Shown here in pieces: positions 25,958 to 35,577 of a stretch of DNA of 64,000 bases. Numbering within the stretch: position 1 is the stretch's first letter; every line of letters starts with the position of its first letter. The position numbers were made by a program, and so were the translations under genes. This stretch comes from Streptococcus gallolyticus (GTDB lineage Bacteria > Bacillota > Bacilli > Lactobacillales > Streptococcaceae): assembly GCA_019794795.1 (NCBI GenBank), contig JAIMFC010000007.1, forward strand, positions 62,001 through 126,000, in the 5' to 3' direction. The notes beneath the pieces are model-generated. The model was not told the DNA's origin. It was given only the letters and a program-made list of their open reading frames with translations, and did no database searches.

Positions 25958-26112
25958 GTACTTACTTAGAGCATTAGTAACACGGTTCTATTTCCTAAAC
26001 ATTTCAATGTATCTTCCTCCTTATTCGTTTCAAAATATACTTAATCGCCCGAGCTGGCCCTACAAATATGTATTTGAGTGCTCCTTTGATTCCTCCTAGA
26101 TGGTCAAAGTTA
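25958..26112 (-). repeat. Tandem duplication, copy adjoining the intact rgpF
   Basis: A 155-bp partner of 25796-25951. Here the rgpF end is functional (RRKIH then TGA). The sulfatase start is decayed: it reads M-K-C-L-G-N-R-T-V-L-L-M-L then stop, because ATTACT became ATGCT. A seven-residue core plus stop could still be translated as a mini-ORF between the two real genes. Confidence 0.9.
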
Positions 26113-27749
26113 ACATATGTGCGAGGAAGAGCATCCCCTCTTTCATTGAGCAATTTATTATCAATAAATGCTGTTAGTGGAACTGGATTCGGTACAATTC
26201 GAAAATCGTACTGATTTGCCCAACCAATGTAAATCAAGAGGCGTTCAATGGCATGAAGGATCGAATTTTGAGGCAAGGGTTCTGCTGGAACATCCTTATC
26301 TGTCAAATCAAGTTCAAACAAAGGCTTCAAAGCATCATACTTAAACCAGACGTAGGTACCATAGGACATGACAAAAGTATGGAGATGATTAAAATCAATT
26401 GATTTTTCCAATCTCATTTTTTCCCACAAATCATTCATGGCTGGTGCAATTTGATGTTCGTTGTAGGCATCTACAATTTTATTATAACGGAAGAAGGTTG
26501 GAATATCTGCAATAACCATTCCTAATCCATTCTGATTGATAAGATTTGCTAAAATCATATCTGCTGGCACCACCAACATATCAATCAATTCTTTTCGCCA
26601 AGACTCACCTGCCCAAAAATCTGCCTCTTTGGACTTCTTAGTATGGAAATGACCAACAAAATCATAGTCTTGCAAGTGTTCTTTGAGCTTCAACATCGGT
26701 AAGACATCACGTCCAATATTACCCGTTACAAAAATTCGTGCTACTTGCTGGTTTATATCCAAGATCGTTTGAATCTCTGCTTCTTTACTAGACACATCTG
26801 TCGTAATAAATAAATCGTAATCAAAGTGGAAATGATCAAAAGCATCCAAAAACTCCTGCAATAAATCTACATAAAAGACATGCAAATGAACTGCAATTTT
26901 TTGACCTGCAAAATTTGCTTGTGCTGGTTTCAAAAGCTTCCTACCAAGAAGATACTTGAAATCTGGATAGTTAATGTTGGACATATGTTCGACAATCAAA
27001 TCCACTGGGTAATCCGATGTACGCTCGATTTCATCCAAAATATATGGAGTAATATGTTGATTAGCATCAATGGTTTTAACCTTAATAAAAGGAACTTTAT
27101 GCTTTAGAATCGCTGTAGGATTATAGTAAGAAAAATCTGGATGCAACATCCCCGTTGTGTCCAAATCAACAGTATCTAAAACCGTTTTATAACGAAAACC
27201 TGCATCTGTCAGAACTGTCGTTACACGTGTTTCGTAGTTATCGATCACATCCTGAACAGCTGTAAAATTCTGTACCGTCATCCAAAATTCTTGGAAAACT
27301 TGTGATTTCAAGACAGGATTTTTAAAAGACAGATAGTAACTTTGAATATGTTCACGGAATTGAGCATTTGCACGGAAATTAGTCATTCCCCAAAAATCCA
27401 CATCGACATTCTCTTCAAATTGACGGTATACTTCTCCCGTATCCCAAAGCGGGCCAAAACAAGTGTCATTCATCAGAGTTATAGAGTCATAATCTTGAAG
27501 ACGATCAAAACCAACAAAGCTCATCCCATCGCGCCAAGCCGCAAAATCAAATCCGACATTCTCTCGACGGAAACAATCATCAATCAAGGATGCCTGCCGC
27601 AATTCTTGTTCCAATTTTTCTGAAAAAGAACTATTTGAAATAAAAACAACCTTTGAAAAGAGCGGTCGCATATGTTCTAGTTGATACTTAACGTGCGAAC
27701 TGAGTGAATGAAATTTATTAAAATGCACGTATAAAAGTAGGCGCTTCAT
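26004..27749 (-). CDS. rgpF: Rhamnan synthesis protein RgpF
   Basis: Cytoplasmic glycosyltransferase of the RgpF family, 581 residues, usual length. Two halves: MKRLLLYVHFNKF...FDFAAWRDGM near the N-terminus and a second domain IAVHLHVFYVDLLQEFLDAF with VTGNIGRDVLPML and GHFHTKKS. It extends the rhamnose backbone at the inner membrane. It overlaps rgpE by one base. The 3' end takes part in a tandem duplication but the gene is intact. Confidence 0.93.
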   Translation of the reverse strand: MKRLLLYVHFNKFHSLSSHVKYQLEHMRPLFSKVVFISNSSFSEKLEQELRQASLIDDCFRRENVGFDFAAWRDGMSFVGFDRLQDYDSITLMNDTCFGPLWDTGEVYRQFEENVDVDFWGMTNFRANAQFREHIQSYYLSFKNPVLKSQVFQEFWMTVQNFTAVQDVIDNYETRVTTVLTDAGFRYKTVLDTVDLDTTGMLHPDFSYYNPTAILKHKVPFIKVKTIDANQHITPYILDEIERTSDYPVDLIVEHMSNINYPDFKYLLGRKLLKPAQANFAGQKIAVHLHVFYVDLLQEFLDAFDHFHFDYDLFITTDVSSKEAEIQTILDINQQVARIFVTGNIGRDVLPMLKLKEHLQDYDFVGHFHTKKSKEADFWAGESWRKELIDMLVVPADMILANLINQNGLGMVIADIPTFFRYNKIVDAYNEHQIAPAMNDLWEKMRLEKSIDFNHLHTFVMSYGTYVWFKYDALKPLFELDLTDKDVPAEPLPQNSILHAIERLLIYIGWANQYDFRIVPNPVPLTAFIDNKLLNERGDALPRTYVNFDHLGGIKGALKYIFVGPARAIKYILKRIRRKIH

Positions 27750-29164
27750 TATTTTCTCCTAAAGAAATTGATAATTTTTGTTGGGATCGTCCAACGGCGA
27801 GAATGGATGACAGAATTATAAAGACGAGTAATCTCTTCTAAGTCTGCTTGTTGCTGTTGAGTTACCTCACGAAGTGTCAGTAATTCTTGGATATTTTCAA
27901 CTTTTTCATGAGTCAAATTGTGGACCAAGAGTTTTTCATTTTCCCAGCCTCTAGCTAGCACTTTTCCAATATAGTCTTCAGAATAAATATCATTCATTTC
28001 CGCAACTTCATAGGACAATATAAAATCTTGCCCATACATATCCGTATTGATTTCATAAATCATCTGGGGATCAGGATTCGGAAAGACAATATTCCCACTG
28101 AGAAGAAGACCATTCATATAATGAGGCAACAATCTTGTCCCAGAAGATTTCATCTGTAATTTTACGAACGAATAAAAACTAGGTCTCTCAGATAAATCTA
28201 TCCGAATACGTTGGCAATTATCTGGTAAGTGAATAGCAACCGTACCCTTTTTTTCTAATGGCACTTGAAAGATATTCTCTTGCGTAAAACCATGATGATC
28301 ACAATCAAAGTAAATCGTTACACGTTCAAATCCTAGTTGTTCCAGTCCTGCAGATTGTTGCGTTAAGGTCAATTCATAGCGGTTATTTCTATCCAATAAA
28401 ATCCTAAGCATTTCACGATAATCACTACTTGGATACTTGTCTAGATAGTTATTTTGAGTAGCAAGTAATTTATTAAAGCGATTTTCTAATTTTAAGAAAT
28501 CTTTTGGACGAGAATCTGATCCCTGGTTGACACGATAGGCAACTGTGGCATCTTCTACATAGGATAACTTAGTTTCTTGAAATAGTTCTAATTGTAAGTC
28601 AAACGTGTCATCAGCTGTATCCAAATCTATGCGATGATTAACTTCGCGCATTAAGGCTGTTTCAACCAACCAAGTTGAAGGAGCCATAAATCCTCTTGTC
28701 GCCAACATGGTTTCAAAACTATGAACCTTTGGCATCTGCCCACTTTCAAAAATAGCTTGTCCAATACTATTTCCAGTCTCATTCACAAAATCAATATCTG
28801 TAGAAGACCATTTAGATTCTGGACGCTCTTGCAACACATCAAATTGCTTTTGCAATTTAAAAACATCGATCCAATAATCATCGCCGTCACATCGGGCGAT
28901 GTAGTCTCCTGAAACCATATCGCAAACTTTTACCCAAGTCCTTGCAATGCCAAGATTCTTTTCATTGTAAAATGCTTTAATTAAATGAGGATATTTTTCT
29001 TGATAAGATGCAATGATTTCCCGTGAAGTATCTGTTGAACAATCATCAATCAAAACGATTTCAATAGGAAAGTCTGTTTTTTGGTTCAAAAAACTGTCTA
29101 TGGTCTGTTGCAACCATGGAGCCTTATTATAAACTGTACAAACAATTGAAACGACAGGCTTCAT
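27749..29164 (-). CDS. rgpE: Glycosyltransferase family 2, RgpE-like
   Basis: Rhamnan side-chain or backbone glycosyltransferase, 471 residues. The N-terminal GT-A domain has VSIVCTVYNKAPWLQQTIDS, LIDDCSTD and the metal-binding DGDDYW. The C-terminal 200 residues are an additional domain. In S. mutans RgpE adds a glucose side chain; the sugar here is not readable from sequence. Fifth in rgpABCDEF. Confidence 0.85.
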   Translation of the reverse strand: MKPVVSIVCTVYNKAPWLQQTIDSFLNQKTDFPIEIVLIDDCSTDTSREIIASYQEKYPHLIKAFYNEKNLGIARTWVKVCDMVSGDYIARCDGDDYWIDVFKLQKQFDVLQERPESKWSSTDIDFVNETGNSIGQAIFESGQMPKVHSFETMLATRGFMAPSTWLVETALMREVNHRIDLDTADDTFDLQLELFQETKLSYVEDATVAYRVNQGSDSRPKDFLKLENRFNKLLATQNNYLDKYPSSDYREMLRILLDRNNRYELTLTQQSAGLEQLGFERVTIYFDCDHHGFTQENIFQVPLEKKGTVAIHLPDNCQRIRIDLSERPSFYSFVKLQMKSSGTRLLPHYMNGLLLSGNIVFPNPDPQMIYEINTDMYGQDFILSYEVAEMNDIYSEDYIGKVLARGWENEKLLVHNLTHEKVENIQELLTLREVTQQQQADLEEITRLYNSVIHSRRWTIPTKIINFFRRK

Positions 29165-29180
29165 ATCAGCTCTTCCTCAC

Positions 29181-30416
29181 TTATTCTGTAATAGTCCATG
29201 TACCATTGCGCTTAATCAAACCTGCTGCCGAGTCTACTGCTGAAAAATCATCTGGATCAATGTCTGTTCTATTCACCATAATTAAAGGAGCATTTTCAGC
29301 ATTTGCATAGGCTAACATTTCTCGTTCAGCACCTAATATGGTCACCTGTAGCTGCAACTTGATATCATTTACTTGAGCCAAACTACATGAATAATGCAAT
29401 ACTTTATGACCCTTACCAGTCGTAGGCCGATCATAGGCATTATCATTGTAAATCCAGATATTCCGATCAATGTCTGTCATTGAAAAGACAGGATGAGTCG
29501 CAATATTTTCTAGCACATCATAAGAAATTTCAAACTCGACTAAATCTTTCTGATTTATGCGATTGGGTGACAATAACTTAACTTGAAGATTCTCTACTAA
29601 AACTCTAGCATCTTGAGCATGTTCTTCAGTAGTCTCTTGACCTTCTTCATCCGGTTCTTCAAAATGAACAGGATGTGCATTGTCCATACTGTACTGATTG
29701 GCTACATCACTTGGGTTCCCCAAAGCTTTTACCAAACCATACTCAATCAAAACGGCCTTGTTACAATATTTCTTAACAGCCCCCATGTCGTGGGTTACCA
29801 AAATAGTGGTTTTACCACTTCTTTTACGTTCCATGAAGTAGTCATTACATTTACGCTGGAAAGCTTCATCTCCAACTGCTAAAACTTCATCCAAAATCAA
29901 AATATCTCCCTGTGCCTTAATCGCAACAGAGAATGCCAAACGCACCTGCATTCCACTAGAATAATTCTTGAGTTTTTGGTTCATGAAGTCCTTCAACTCA
30001 GCAAATTCCACAATATCATCGTACATGGCATCAACTTCTTCTGTCGTAAAGCCAAGCATGGCTCCATTCATATAAACATTTTCCCGACCGGTCAATTCAG
30101 GATTGAAACCGACACCCAATTCAATGAAAGAAACTAACTTCCCATCAATTTCAACAGAACCTTTTTCTGGAACATAAATTTGAGAAATGATTTTTAAAAG
30201 GGTTGATTTACCTGAACCGTTTCGACCAACAATCCCAAAAAAATCTCCTTTTTCAACTTCAAAAGAAATATCTTTTAAGACATGCTGCTCGCGGTAACCT
30301 TTGATGCCCTTGAAACGGTTAACCATAGCTGTGCGCAAACTATGAGTTTGTTCTGTCGGCAAGCGGAAAAACTTGCTAACATGATCTACTTTTACTGCAA
30401 TATTTTTGTCCATCAT
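29181..30416 (-). CDS. rgpD: Polysaccharide ABC transporter ATPase RgpD
   Basis: Nucleotide-binding subunit that drives rhamnan export with RgpC, 411 residues. Walker A GRNGSGKST, signature YSSGMQVRLAF (the Wzt/TagH variant) and Walker B ILILDEVLAVGD. Residues 260-411 are a Wzt-type carbohydrate-binding C-domain with beta-sandwich character. Its start overlaps the rgpC stop by one base. Confidence 0.94.
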   Translation of the reverse strand: MMDKNIAVKVDHVSKFFRLPTEQTHSLRTAMVNRFKGIKGYREQHVLKDISFEVEKGDFFGIVGRNGSGKSTLLKIISQIYVPEKGSVEIDGKLVSFIELGVGFNPELTGRENVYMNGAMLGFTTEEVDAMYDDIVEFAELKDFMNQKLKNYSSGMQVRLAFSVAIKAQGDILILDEVLAVGDEAFQRKCNDYFMERKRSGKTTILVTHDMGAVKKYCNKAVLIEYGLVKALGNPSDVANQYSMDNAHPVHFEEPDEEGQETTEEHAQDARVLVENLQVKLLSPNRINQKDLVEFEISYDVLENIATHPVFSMTDIDRNIWIYNDNAYDRPTTGKGHKVLHYSCSLAQVNDIKLQLQVTILGAEREMLAYANAENAPLIMVNRTDIDPDDFSAVDSAAGLIKRNGTWTITE

Positions 30417-31222
30417 TAAATAATCTCCGCAAATCTCTTAGCATTACGATTGAACACTGTCAAACCAAGGGCAAATACAAGAACTGGAATAATATATGGA
30501 ATAACAATGTACCACCAGTGATTTGATAATTGCCAAATCGGAATATTCGCACGATCCATTAAAATATAACGTGAATCTTGGATAATCTGCGCTAAGGGAT
30601 TGAGCATAATCAATTTGGCCGCAACTTCACTGCGTTCTCGCACAAATCCAATAGAATAAATAATCGGTGTCGCATAAAGTCCAGCCTGCATAACTACTTC
30701 CCAAATTTGCCCCAAATCTCGAAATTTCACAAACAGTGAGGACAACAAAAGGGCAATACCAAAAGCCAACAAAAAGAGCTCAAGGAAAAGAACTGGGATG
30801 AAAATCACACCATTCCAAGCAACATGAACCCCATTGATCGCTGCAAAAATCAAAACGACAACTAGGTTAATCGCAAAGTTAATCATGGCTCCACAAATAG
30901 CAGACATCACGATAATATGCTTGGAAAAATTTAGCTTACGGAGTAAGTCCCCACGGCTAACAATCGAAACCATTCCCATGTTGGTTGCCTCTGAAAAGAA
31001 AGACCAAATGACATTTCCTAGCAATAAAGCAACTGCAAAATGAGGCACATCGTTCCCCATACGAAGGAAACGAACAAAAACGGTATACATAATCGCAAAC
31101 ATCATAAGTGGCTTCAAAATAGACCACATATAGCCAACAACACTACCTTGGTAGCGCAATTTAAAATCTGTTTTAATCAATTCTTTCAAAAGAATTCGAT
31201 TTTTCTTGGAAAAAATATCCAT
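30416..31222 (-). CDS. rgpC: Polysaccharide ABC transporter permease RgpC
   Basis: ABC-2 type permease, 268 residues with six spans. N-terminal amphipathic LIKTDFKLRYQGSVVGYMWSILKPL is diagnostic. Exports undecaprenyl-linked rhamnan. Two bases after rgpB. Confidence 0.94.
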   Translation of the reverse strand: MDIFSKKNRILLKELIKTDFKLRYQGSVVGYMWSILKPLMMFAIMYTVFVRFLRMGNDVPHFAVALLLGNVIWSFFSEATNMGMVSIVSRGDLLRKLNFSKHIIVMSAICGAMINFAINLVVVLIFAAINGVHVAWNGVIFIPVLFLELFLLAFGIALLLSSLFVKFRDLGQIWEVVMQAGLYATPIIYSIGFVRERSEVAAKLIMLNPLAQIIQDSRYILMDRANIPIWQLSNHWWYIVIPYIIPVLVFALGLTVFNRNAKRFAEII

Positions 31223-31224
31223 GT

Positions 31225-32154
31225 TTACTCCTTATAAGCAAATTTTGTCAATATCAAAATGGTAAATACAAAAGTATGAAAGGCCTTATTTTTCTTAAAA
31301 CTATACTTTTTCAATATCCGTACCCGCTCAATCAGTCCTTTGTCCATAATGGTTACATAGGCTTGCACTAAGTCTCGTTTGTCAGGCGTCAAGGGCAGCT
31401 GTAAAAGATGACTGGCCTGAAGTTGACTATCTTTTATGAGTTGCCAATACTTAGCAAATAGTAGGTGTGGGCGGATCCAATGTTGCATACGCTTAGATAA
31501 CGTCCTCGCCCCCAACACATTACTATCATGCTGGCGATAGAGTTCACCTGCTTGATCAATGTAGACTAGTTTGCCAAAAGCTGTGGCTAAAAGAGCTAGG
31601 TACCAGTCATGCATCAGAATATTATCTGGACGAGTCCATAATTCTGCCAAAGAATGGTTAATCATCATGGTTCCACCTGTGACGGTATTTTCGGTCAATT
31701 CTTGAATGAGACTAGTATTGGCGTGGTAGGATTGACTTCGAATCATGCTCTCTGACAGAACTTCCAGCTCCTGATTGACCACTTTTAAGTCTGTGTAGAT
31801 AAGCAAGGGCTGGTCAGCAGGATAATGCTCTGCTTCTGCCAAGGTCATGGCCATTTTTTCTGGCAACCAAATATCATCTTGGTCCGAAAAGAAATAGACA
31901 TCTGCCTTTTCATATTTGAGCAAAGTATAAAAATTCTTGATGACACCAAGATTTGTCCTGTCTTCCGTATTCATAAAGTGAATACGACTGTCCTTTTCAA
32001 CAAACTCTTGAATAATTTCTGGTGTTCTATCATTAGAGCCATCATCGCGAATTAACAACTTCCAATTCGTGAAGGTCTGGTCTTGAATACTTCGAATCTG
32101 CTCTGCTAGAAACCGTTCACCGTTATAGGTGGACATGAGAATAGTAACTTTCAT
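31225..32154 (-). CDS. rgpB: Rhamnosyltransferase RgpB (GT2)
   Basis: GT-A fold rhamnosyltransferase, 309 residues. TILMSTYNGERFLAEQIRSI, IRDDGSNDRT and FFSDQDDIWLPEKM give the nucleotide-sugar site. Acts with RgpF to build the polyrhamnose backbone from dTDP-rhamnose. Overlaps rgpA by four bases. Confidence 0.9.
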   Translation of the reverse strand: MKVTILMSTYNGERFLAEQIRSIQDQTFTNWKLLIRDDGSNDRTPEIIQEFVEKDSRIHFMNTEDRTNLGVIKNFYTLLKYEKADVYFFSDQDDIWLPEKMAMTLAEAEHYPADQPLLIYTDLKVVNQELEVLSESMIRSQSYHANTSLIQELTENTVTGGTMMINHSLAELWTRPDNILMHDWYLALLATAFGKLVYIDQAGELYRQHDSNVLGARTLSKRMQHWIRPHLLFAKYWQLIKDSQLQASHLLQLPLTPDKRDLVQAYVTIMDKGLIERVRILKKYSFKKNKAFHTFVFTILILTKFAYKE

Positions 32155-33299
32155 CTTAAAAACAAGTCCTCATATTGGCTGACAATTTTCTCCCACGTGT
32201 ACTGTTCTTGCATGTGTATTTTAGCTTTCTGTCCCAATTCTACATTTTCAGGAGTTTTGTCAACTTGGTCAATCAAACCTGCTAAGTCGCCAGCTTTTTT
32301 TGTCCAATAATGTGCGGTGCTCTGGGCCACTTTCTGGTTAAAATCTACACCTAAAACAAGATTTTCATTGGTCTGAGAAAGAGCTTCAAGCAATCCCGGA
32401 TTGGTGCCACCGACTTCATGACCGTGCAAGTAAGCACGCGCTTCCTGACGAATATACTTGAGCAAATCTTGGTCATAAACTGTTCCGACAAACTTGATGC
32501 GTACATCCTTATCAAAGTTCGTTTCAGCTTTCAATTGGTCAAAATAGACAGAACCATCATGATTGCAGATAATCACCAAATCCCGCTTAGTCTGCGATTT
32601 CATAAACTCACGGATAATCGTCGCATAGTTATTTTCAGGAACAAAACGACCAACAATCAAGAAATACTCCTTTTCCGTCATCTTCCATTTATCAAAGAAG
32701 GTCCGCACCTTGTAGTCTTGGTAGCTCAAACTAGTCTTCGCTAAATCTGTCCCATAAGCGATAAAGGTGGTCTTAGACCAAGGATAGATCCGACGGATAT
32801 AATCTTCAATTCCTTCGTTATCAGACACAACCAGGTCTGCATAGCGCGTCATGACTTTTTCAGAATACTTGAGATAGGCTTGTACAGGCTTGGTCCACTT
32901 ACTCCGCTTCCACTCTAATCCGTCTGGATTGATAAAAAGCTGTCCACCCACCTTGTGGATTTTTCTTGCAAAAGGCGCGATGAAAGCACCGATGGTATTG
33001 CCTAAAATGTAAAAAATGGGTTCCTGTATTTGTTGCTGTTTCACCATTTCCAAGGCATAGCTGATAGCCTGCATATCATAAGCAATGACGCGAGCTGGTC
33101 CTAGCTTTGGTGGATTAATTGTAAAACAATCCACCCCCTTGTAGTCGCTGTGCACATGATGACTATCGTCTGATAAACAGGCAACATGATAAGTAATATC
33201 TTTTGATACTTGGTGGGAAACCAGCTGTTCAACAAAGGTTTCAAAGCCACCATATTTGGCTGGTAATCCACGACTACCAATAATAAATACGTCTTTCAT
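32151..33299 (-). CDS. rgpA: Rhamnosyltransferase RgpA/GacB-like (GT4)
   Basis: Retaining or inverting GT-B enzyme with the DUF1972 start GSRGLPAKYGGFETFVEQL, 382 residues. It puts the first L-rhamnose on the lipid-linked amino sugar, the committed step. FIAYGTDL, VGRFVPENNYATIIREF and HGHEVGGTNPGLLEAL are typical. First gene of rgpA-F, with its own extended -10 box. Confidence 0.92.
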   Translation of the reverse strand: MKDVFIIGSRGLPAKYGGFETFVEQLVSHQVSKDITYHVACLSDDSHHVHSDYKGVDCFTINPPKLGPARVIAYDMQAISYALEMVKQQQIQEPIFYILGNTIGAFIAPFARKIHKVGGQLFINPDGLEWKRSKWTKPVQAYLKYSEKVMTRYADLVVSDNEGIEDYIRRIYPWSKTTFIAYGTDLAKTSLSYQDYKVRTFFDKWKMTEKEYFLIVGRFVPENNYATIIREFMKSQTKRDLVIICNHDGSVYFDQLKAETNFDKDVRIKFVGTVYDQDLLKYIRQEARAYLHGHEVGGTNPGLLEALSQTNENLVLGVDFNQKVAQSTAHYWTKKAGDLAGLIDQVDKTPENVELGQKAKIHMQEQYTWEKIVSQYEDLFLR

Positions 33300-33327
33300 A
33301 GTCCTAACTTCTAAAAAGTATAATCAG

Positions 33328-33336
33328 ATTATTATA
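33328..33336 (-). promoter_or_regulatory. Extended -10 promoter of the rgp operon
   Basis: ATTATGGTATAAT on the minus strand with TATAAT at 33331-33336; no good -35, since the region upstream is the rmlD terminator. It separates rgpA-F from rmlD. Confidence 0.55.
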
Positions 33337-33363
33337 CCATAATCTAGCTTAAATAGACAGAAA

Positions 33364-33383
33364 AAACAGGCTGACGCCTGTTT
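33364..33383 (-). terminator. Terminator of rmlD
   Basis: AAACAGGC, loop GTCA, GCCTGTTT then TTTTC on the minus strand, directly after the stop codon. Confidence 0.9.
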
Positions 33384-33385
33384 GC

Positions 33386-34240
33386 TTACTTGTCTTGACC
33401 TTGTTTGTAGAAGGCTTGCAGAGCTTCTTGCCAAGTTGGAATTTGGAAACCTGTTGCCTTAGCTTTTGCCAAACTCATAGTTGAGTTGAGCGGACGTTTT
33501 GCCTTGGCTGGGAATTGGTCTGAAGAAACTGGGTTGACAGTGACAGCCTTATCTTTCAAGATTTCAACTGCAAAATCATACCAGCTAATCCCTTTTTCAG
33601 AATCATTTGACAGATGATAATAACCATATTCTTCCTTGTTATCCACCAAGTAGGTCATGAATTCTGCCAAGGTACGAGTCCAAGTTGGGCGACCAAATTG
33701 GTCATTGACCACACCCAGTGTGTCGCGAGTTTCTGCCAAGCTTTGCATGGTAAAGACAAAGTTTTTACCGTAGTTTCCGAATACCCATGCTGTACGAACT
33801 GTGTAGAATTTTGGTGCGTATTTTTCAACTGCTTCTTCACCCAAACGTTTTGTACGACCGTACTCTGTTTGAGGGTTGGCTGGTTCATCAACTTCCAACT
33901 CCAAACCAACTGGCTTTTGTCCTTCAAAGACATAATCCGTTGAGATATAGACCAAGGTTGCATCGTACTTAGCTGCAGCTTTAGCAACATTTTCTGTACC
34001 AGTTACGTTAATCTTATAGTTGAGCTCTTTTCCTTCATCTTCAGCTGCATCAACTGCTGTGTAGGCCGCACAGTGGTAAACAATTGTTGGCTTCACTTCT
34101 GCAAAGAGAGCATCTACTTTGTCAGCATCCGTAATATCCATTTCTGCTACATCTGCTGCTACATAGTCAATGCCACGCTCATCAAGAAGGTAGCGCATTT
34201 CTGTACCAAGTTGACCATTTGCTCCTGTAATTAAAATCAT
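33386..34240 (-). CDS. rmlD: dTDP-4-dehydrorhamnose reductase RmlD
   Basis: Last enzyme of dTDP-L-rhamnose synthesis, supplying the rgp transferases, 284 residues from the ATG at 34240, which has AAGGAGAAG upstream. GANGQLGTEM is the dinucleotide-binding motif; YISTDYVFEG and the Y-x-x-x-K pair (YGRTKRLGE) form the active site. Longer frame to 34273 has no site. The rest of the rml pathway is not in the window. Confidence 0.95.
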   Translation of the reverse strand: MILITGANGQLGTEMRYLLDERGIDYVAADVAEMDITDADKVDALFAEVKPTIVYHCAAYTAVDAAEDEGKELNYKINVTGTENVAKAAAKYDATLVYISTDYVFEGQKPVGLELEVDEPANPQTEYGRTKRLGEEAVEKYAPKFYTVRTAWVFGNYGKNFVFTMQSLAETRDTLGVVNDQFGRPTWTRTLAEFMTYLVDNKEEYGYYHLSNDSEKGISWYDFAVEILKDKAVTVNPVSSDQFPAKAKRPLNSTMSLAKAKATGFQIPTWQEALQAFYKQGQDK

Positions 34241-34308
34241 GAATCTTCTCCTTTTACTTGTATCAGTCATCACTCATTATACCAAAAAAGAACAAGGTTT
34301 GTGATATT

Positions 34309-35502
34309 TTAGTCTAGGATTCTTAATTTTGTGACGACCATTCCAGACAGAGCTAACAGAAGAACACCTCCTCCAATCCAGAGGAAACTACTTAATTGAA
34401 TCGCGTTTGGCATAACAGATATGAGCCAGGTCCCCAGAGGCATAAATAGGATAGCCACTGTAAAAACTGCTGAAAATACTCGTCCCATCAATTCGTTTGA
34501 AACTCGCATCTGAATTTGACTCAAAAAATGAATATTAAACATCGTCATAAAAAATTCAGAAAATAAATTTCCACTATAGGTAAACCAGGTTGGTAGTAAG
34601 AGAACCGACGATATTCCTAAAATCATGACTCCAACACCACTCAGTCCAAGACTAATCAGTAAATTGCTCATCTTCCCCTTCATTTTTCCTGAGACAAGAG
34701 CAGCCAGTATTGATCCGATTGCTCCTAAAGTCAACAGACTTGCGTATGCCCCTTCTTGCTTATACAATTGATCTGCAAAAGGAAGTAAATAGGCGAAACC
34801 AGCCAATAAAAAATTGACCAAAGCTGCTAGAACCAATAAGAACAAGACTTGTTTTTCCCGATAGATATAGCGCAACCCTTCAAAAATGTCCTCTATTATC
34901 CCTCCAACAGTCAATCCTGCCTTAGCTTGAATTTGGTAATGACTTTCTTCTGGTTTGATCGCATAAATCAAGAAAAATGACACTAGAAAACTAATCGCAT
35001 CCACCAGCAAGGTTACTCGTAAACTAGTAAAATGAATAACCAAGAAGGAAAAGATGGGAGAAGCAACGCCTATCACCTGCAAAACAGTTTCTAGTTGAGC
35101 ATTGTACCGAATAATCTCACCCTTCTCCACCAGCTCCGTAATATAAGATTTATTGGCAATTCGGGAAAATGAAGTTGAAATCGTGAGTACAATATTGACA
35201 ATCACTAGAGCATAGAGCATGAGTCTGTCATTTGAAACTAGGGCTGCTAATAGACAGGCTATCGCGCAAAGCAACGAGGTCGTTAACAAAATTTTGCGGC
35301 GCTTAAAACGGTCAACAATGGCACCGCTTATAGGATTAAAGAGAATAGATGTGACCGTATCAGACATTTGGTAAAAAGCTAAAAATTGCTGACCAACTGC
35401 TCCCATAGAAGCTAGCCAAACACTATTTCCATAGTCATAAAAAATATTCCCGATCTTATTGATGGCACGGCTGGTTAATAATTTAACGATTGTTTTATTC
35501 AT
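34309..35502 (-). CDS. MFS transporter
   Basis: A 397-residue major facilitator with about 12 spans and the inter-domain motif GAIVDRFKRRKILL (MFS motif A) after span 2. It belongs to the drug/macrolide-efflux-like group by layout, but substrate cannot be read. AGGAGG precedes the start. It stands alone between the GNAT operon and rmlD. Confidence 0.85.
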   Translation of the reverse strand: MNKTIVKLLTSRAINKIGNIFYDYGNSVWLASMGAVGQQFLAFYQMSDTVTSILFNPISGAIVDRFKRRKILLTTSLLCAIACLLAALVSNDRLMLYALVIVNIVLTISTSFSRIANKSYITELVEKGEIIRYNAQLETVLQVIGVASPIFSFLVIHFTSLRVTLLVDAISFLVSFFLIYAIKPEESHYQIQAKAGLTVGGIIEDIFEGLRYIYREKQVLFLLVLAALVNFLLAGFAYLLPFADQLYKQEGAYASLLTLGAIGSILAALVSGKMKGKMSNLLISLGLSGVGVMILGISSVLLLPTWFTYSGNLFSEFFMTMFNIHFLSQIQMRVSNELMGRVFSAVFTVAILFMPLGTWLISVMPNAIQLSSFLWIGGGVLLLALSGMVVTKLRILD

Positions 35503-35577
35503 AAAAAACCTCCTAGATAATAGACAGTATTATAGTCTAAAATATCTAAGAGATTTTATTTTTTGCATATATGAGAA

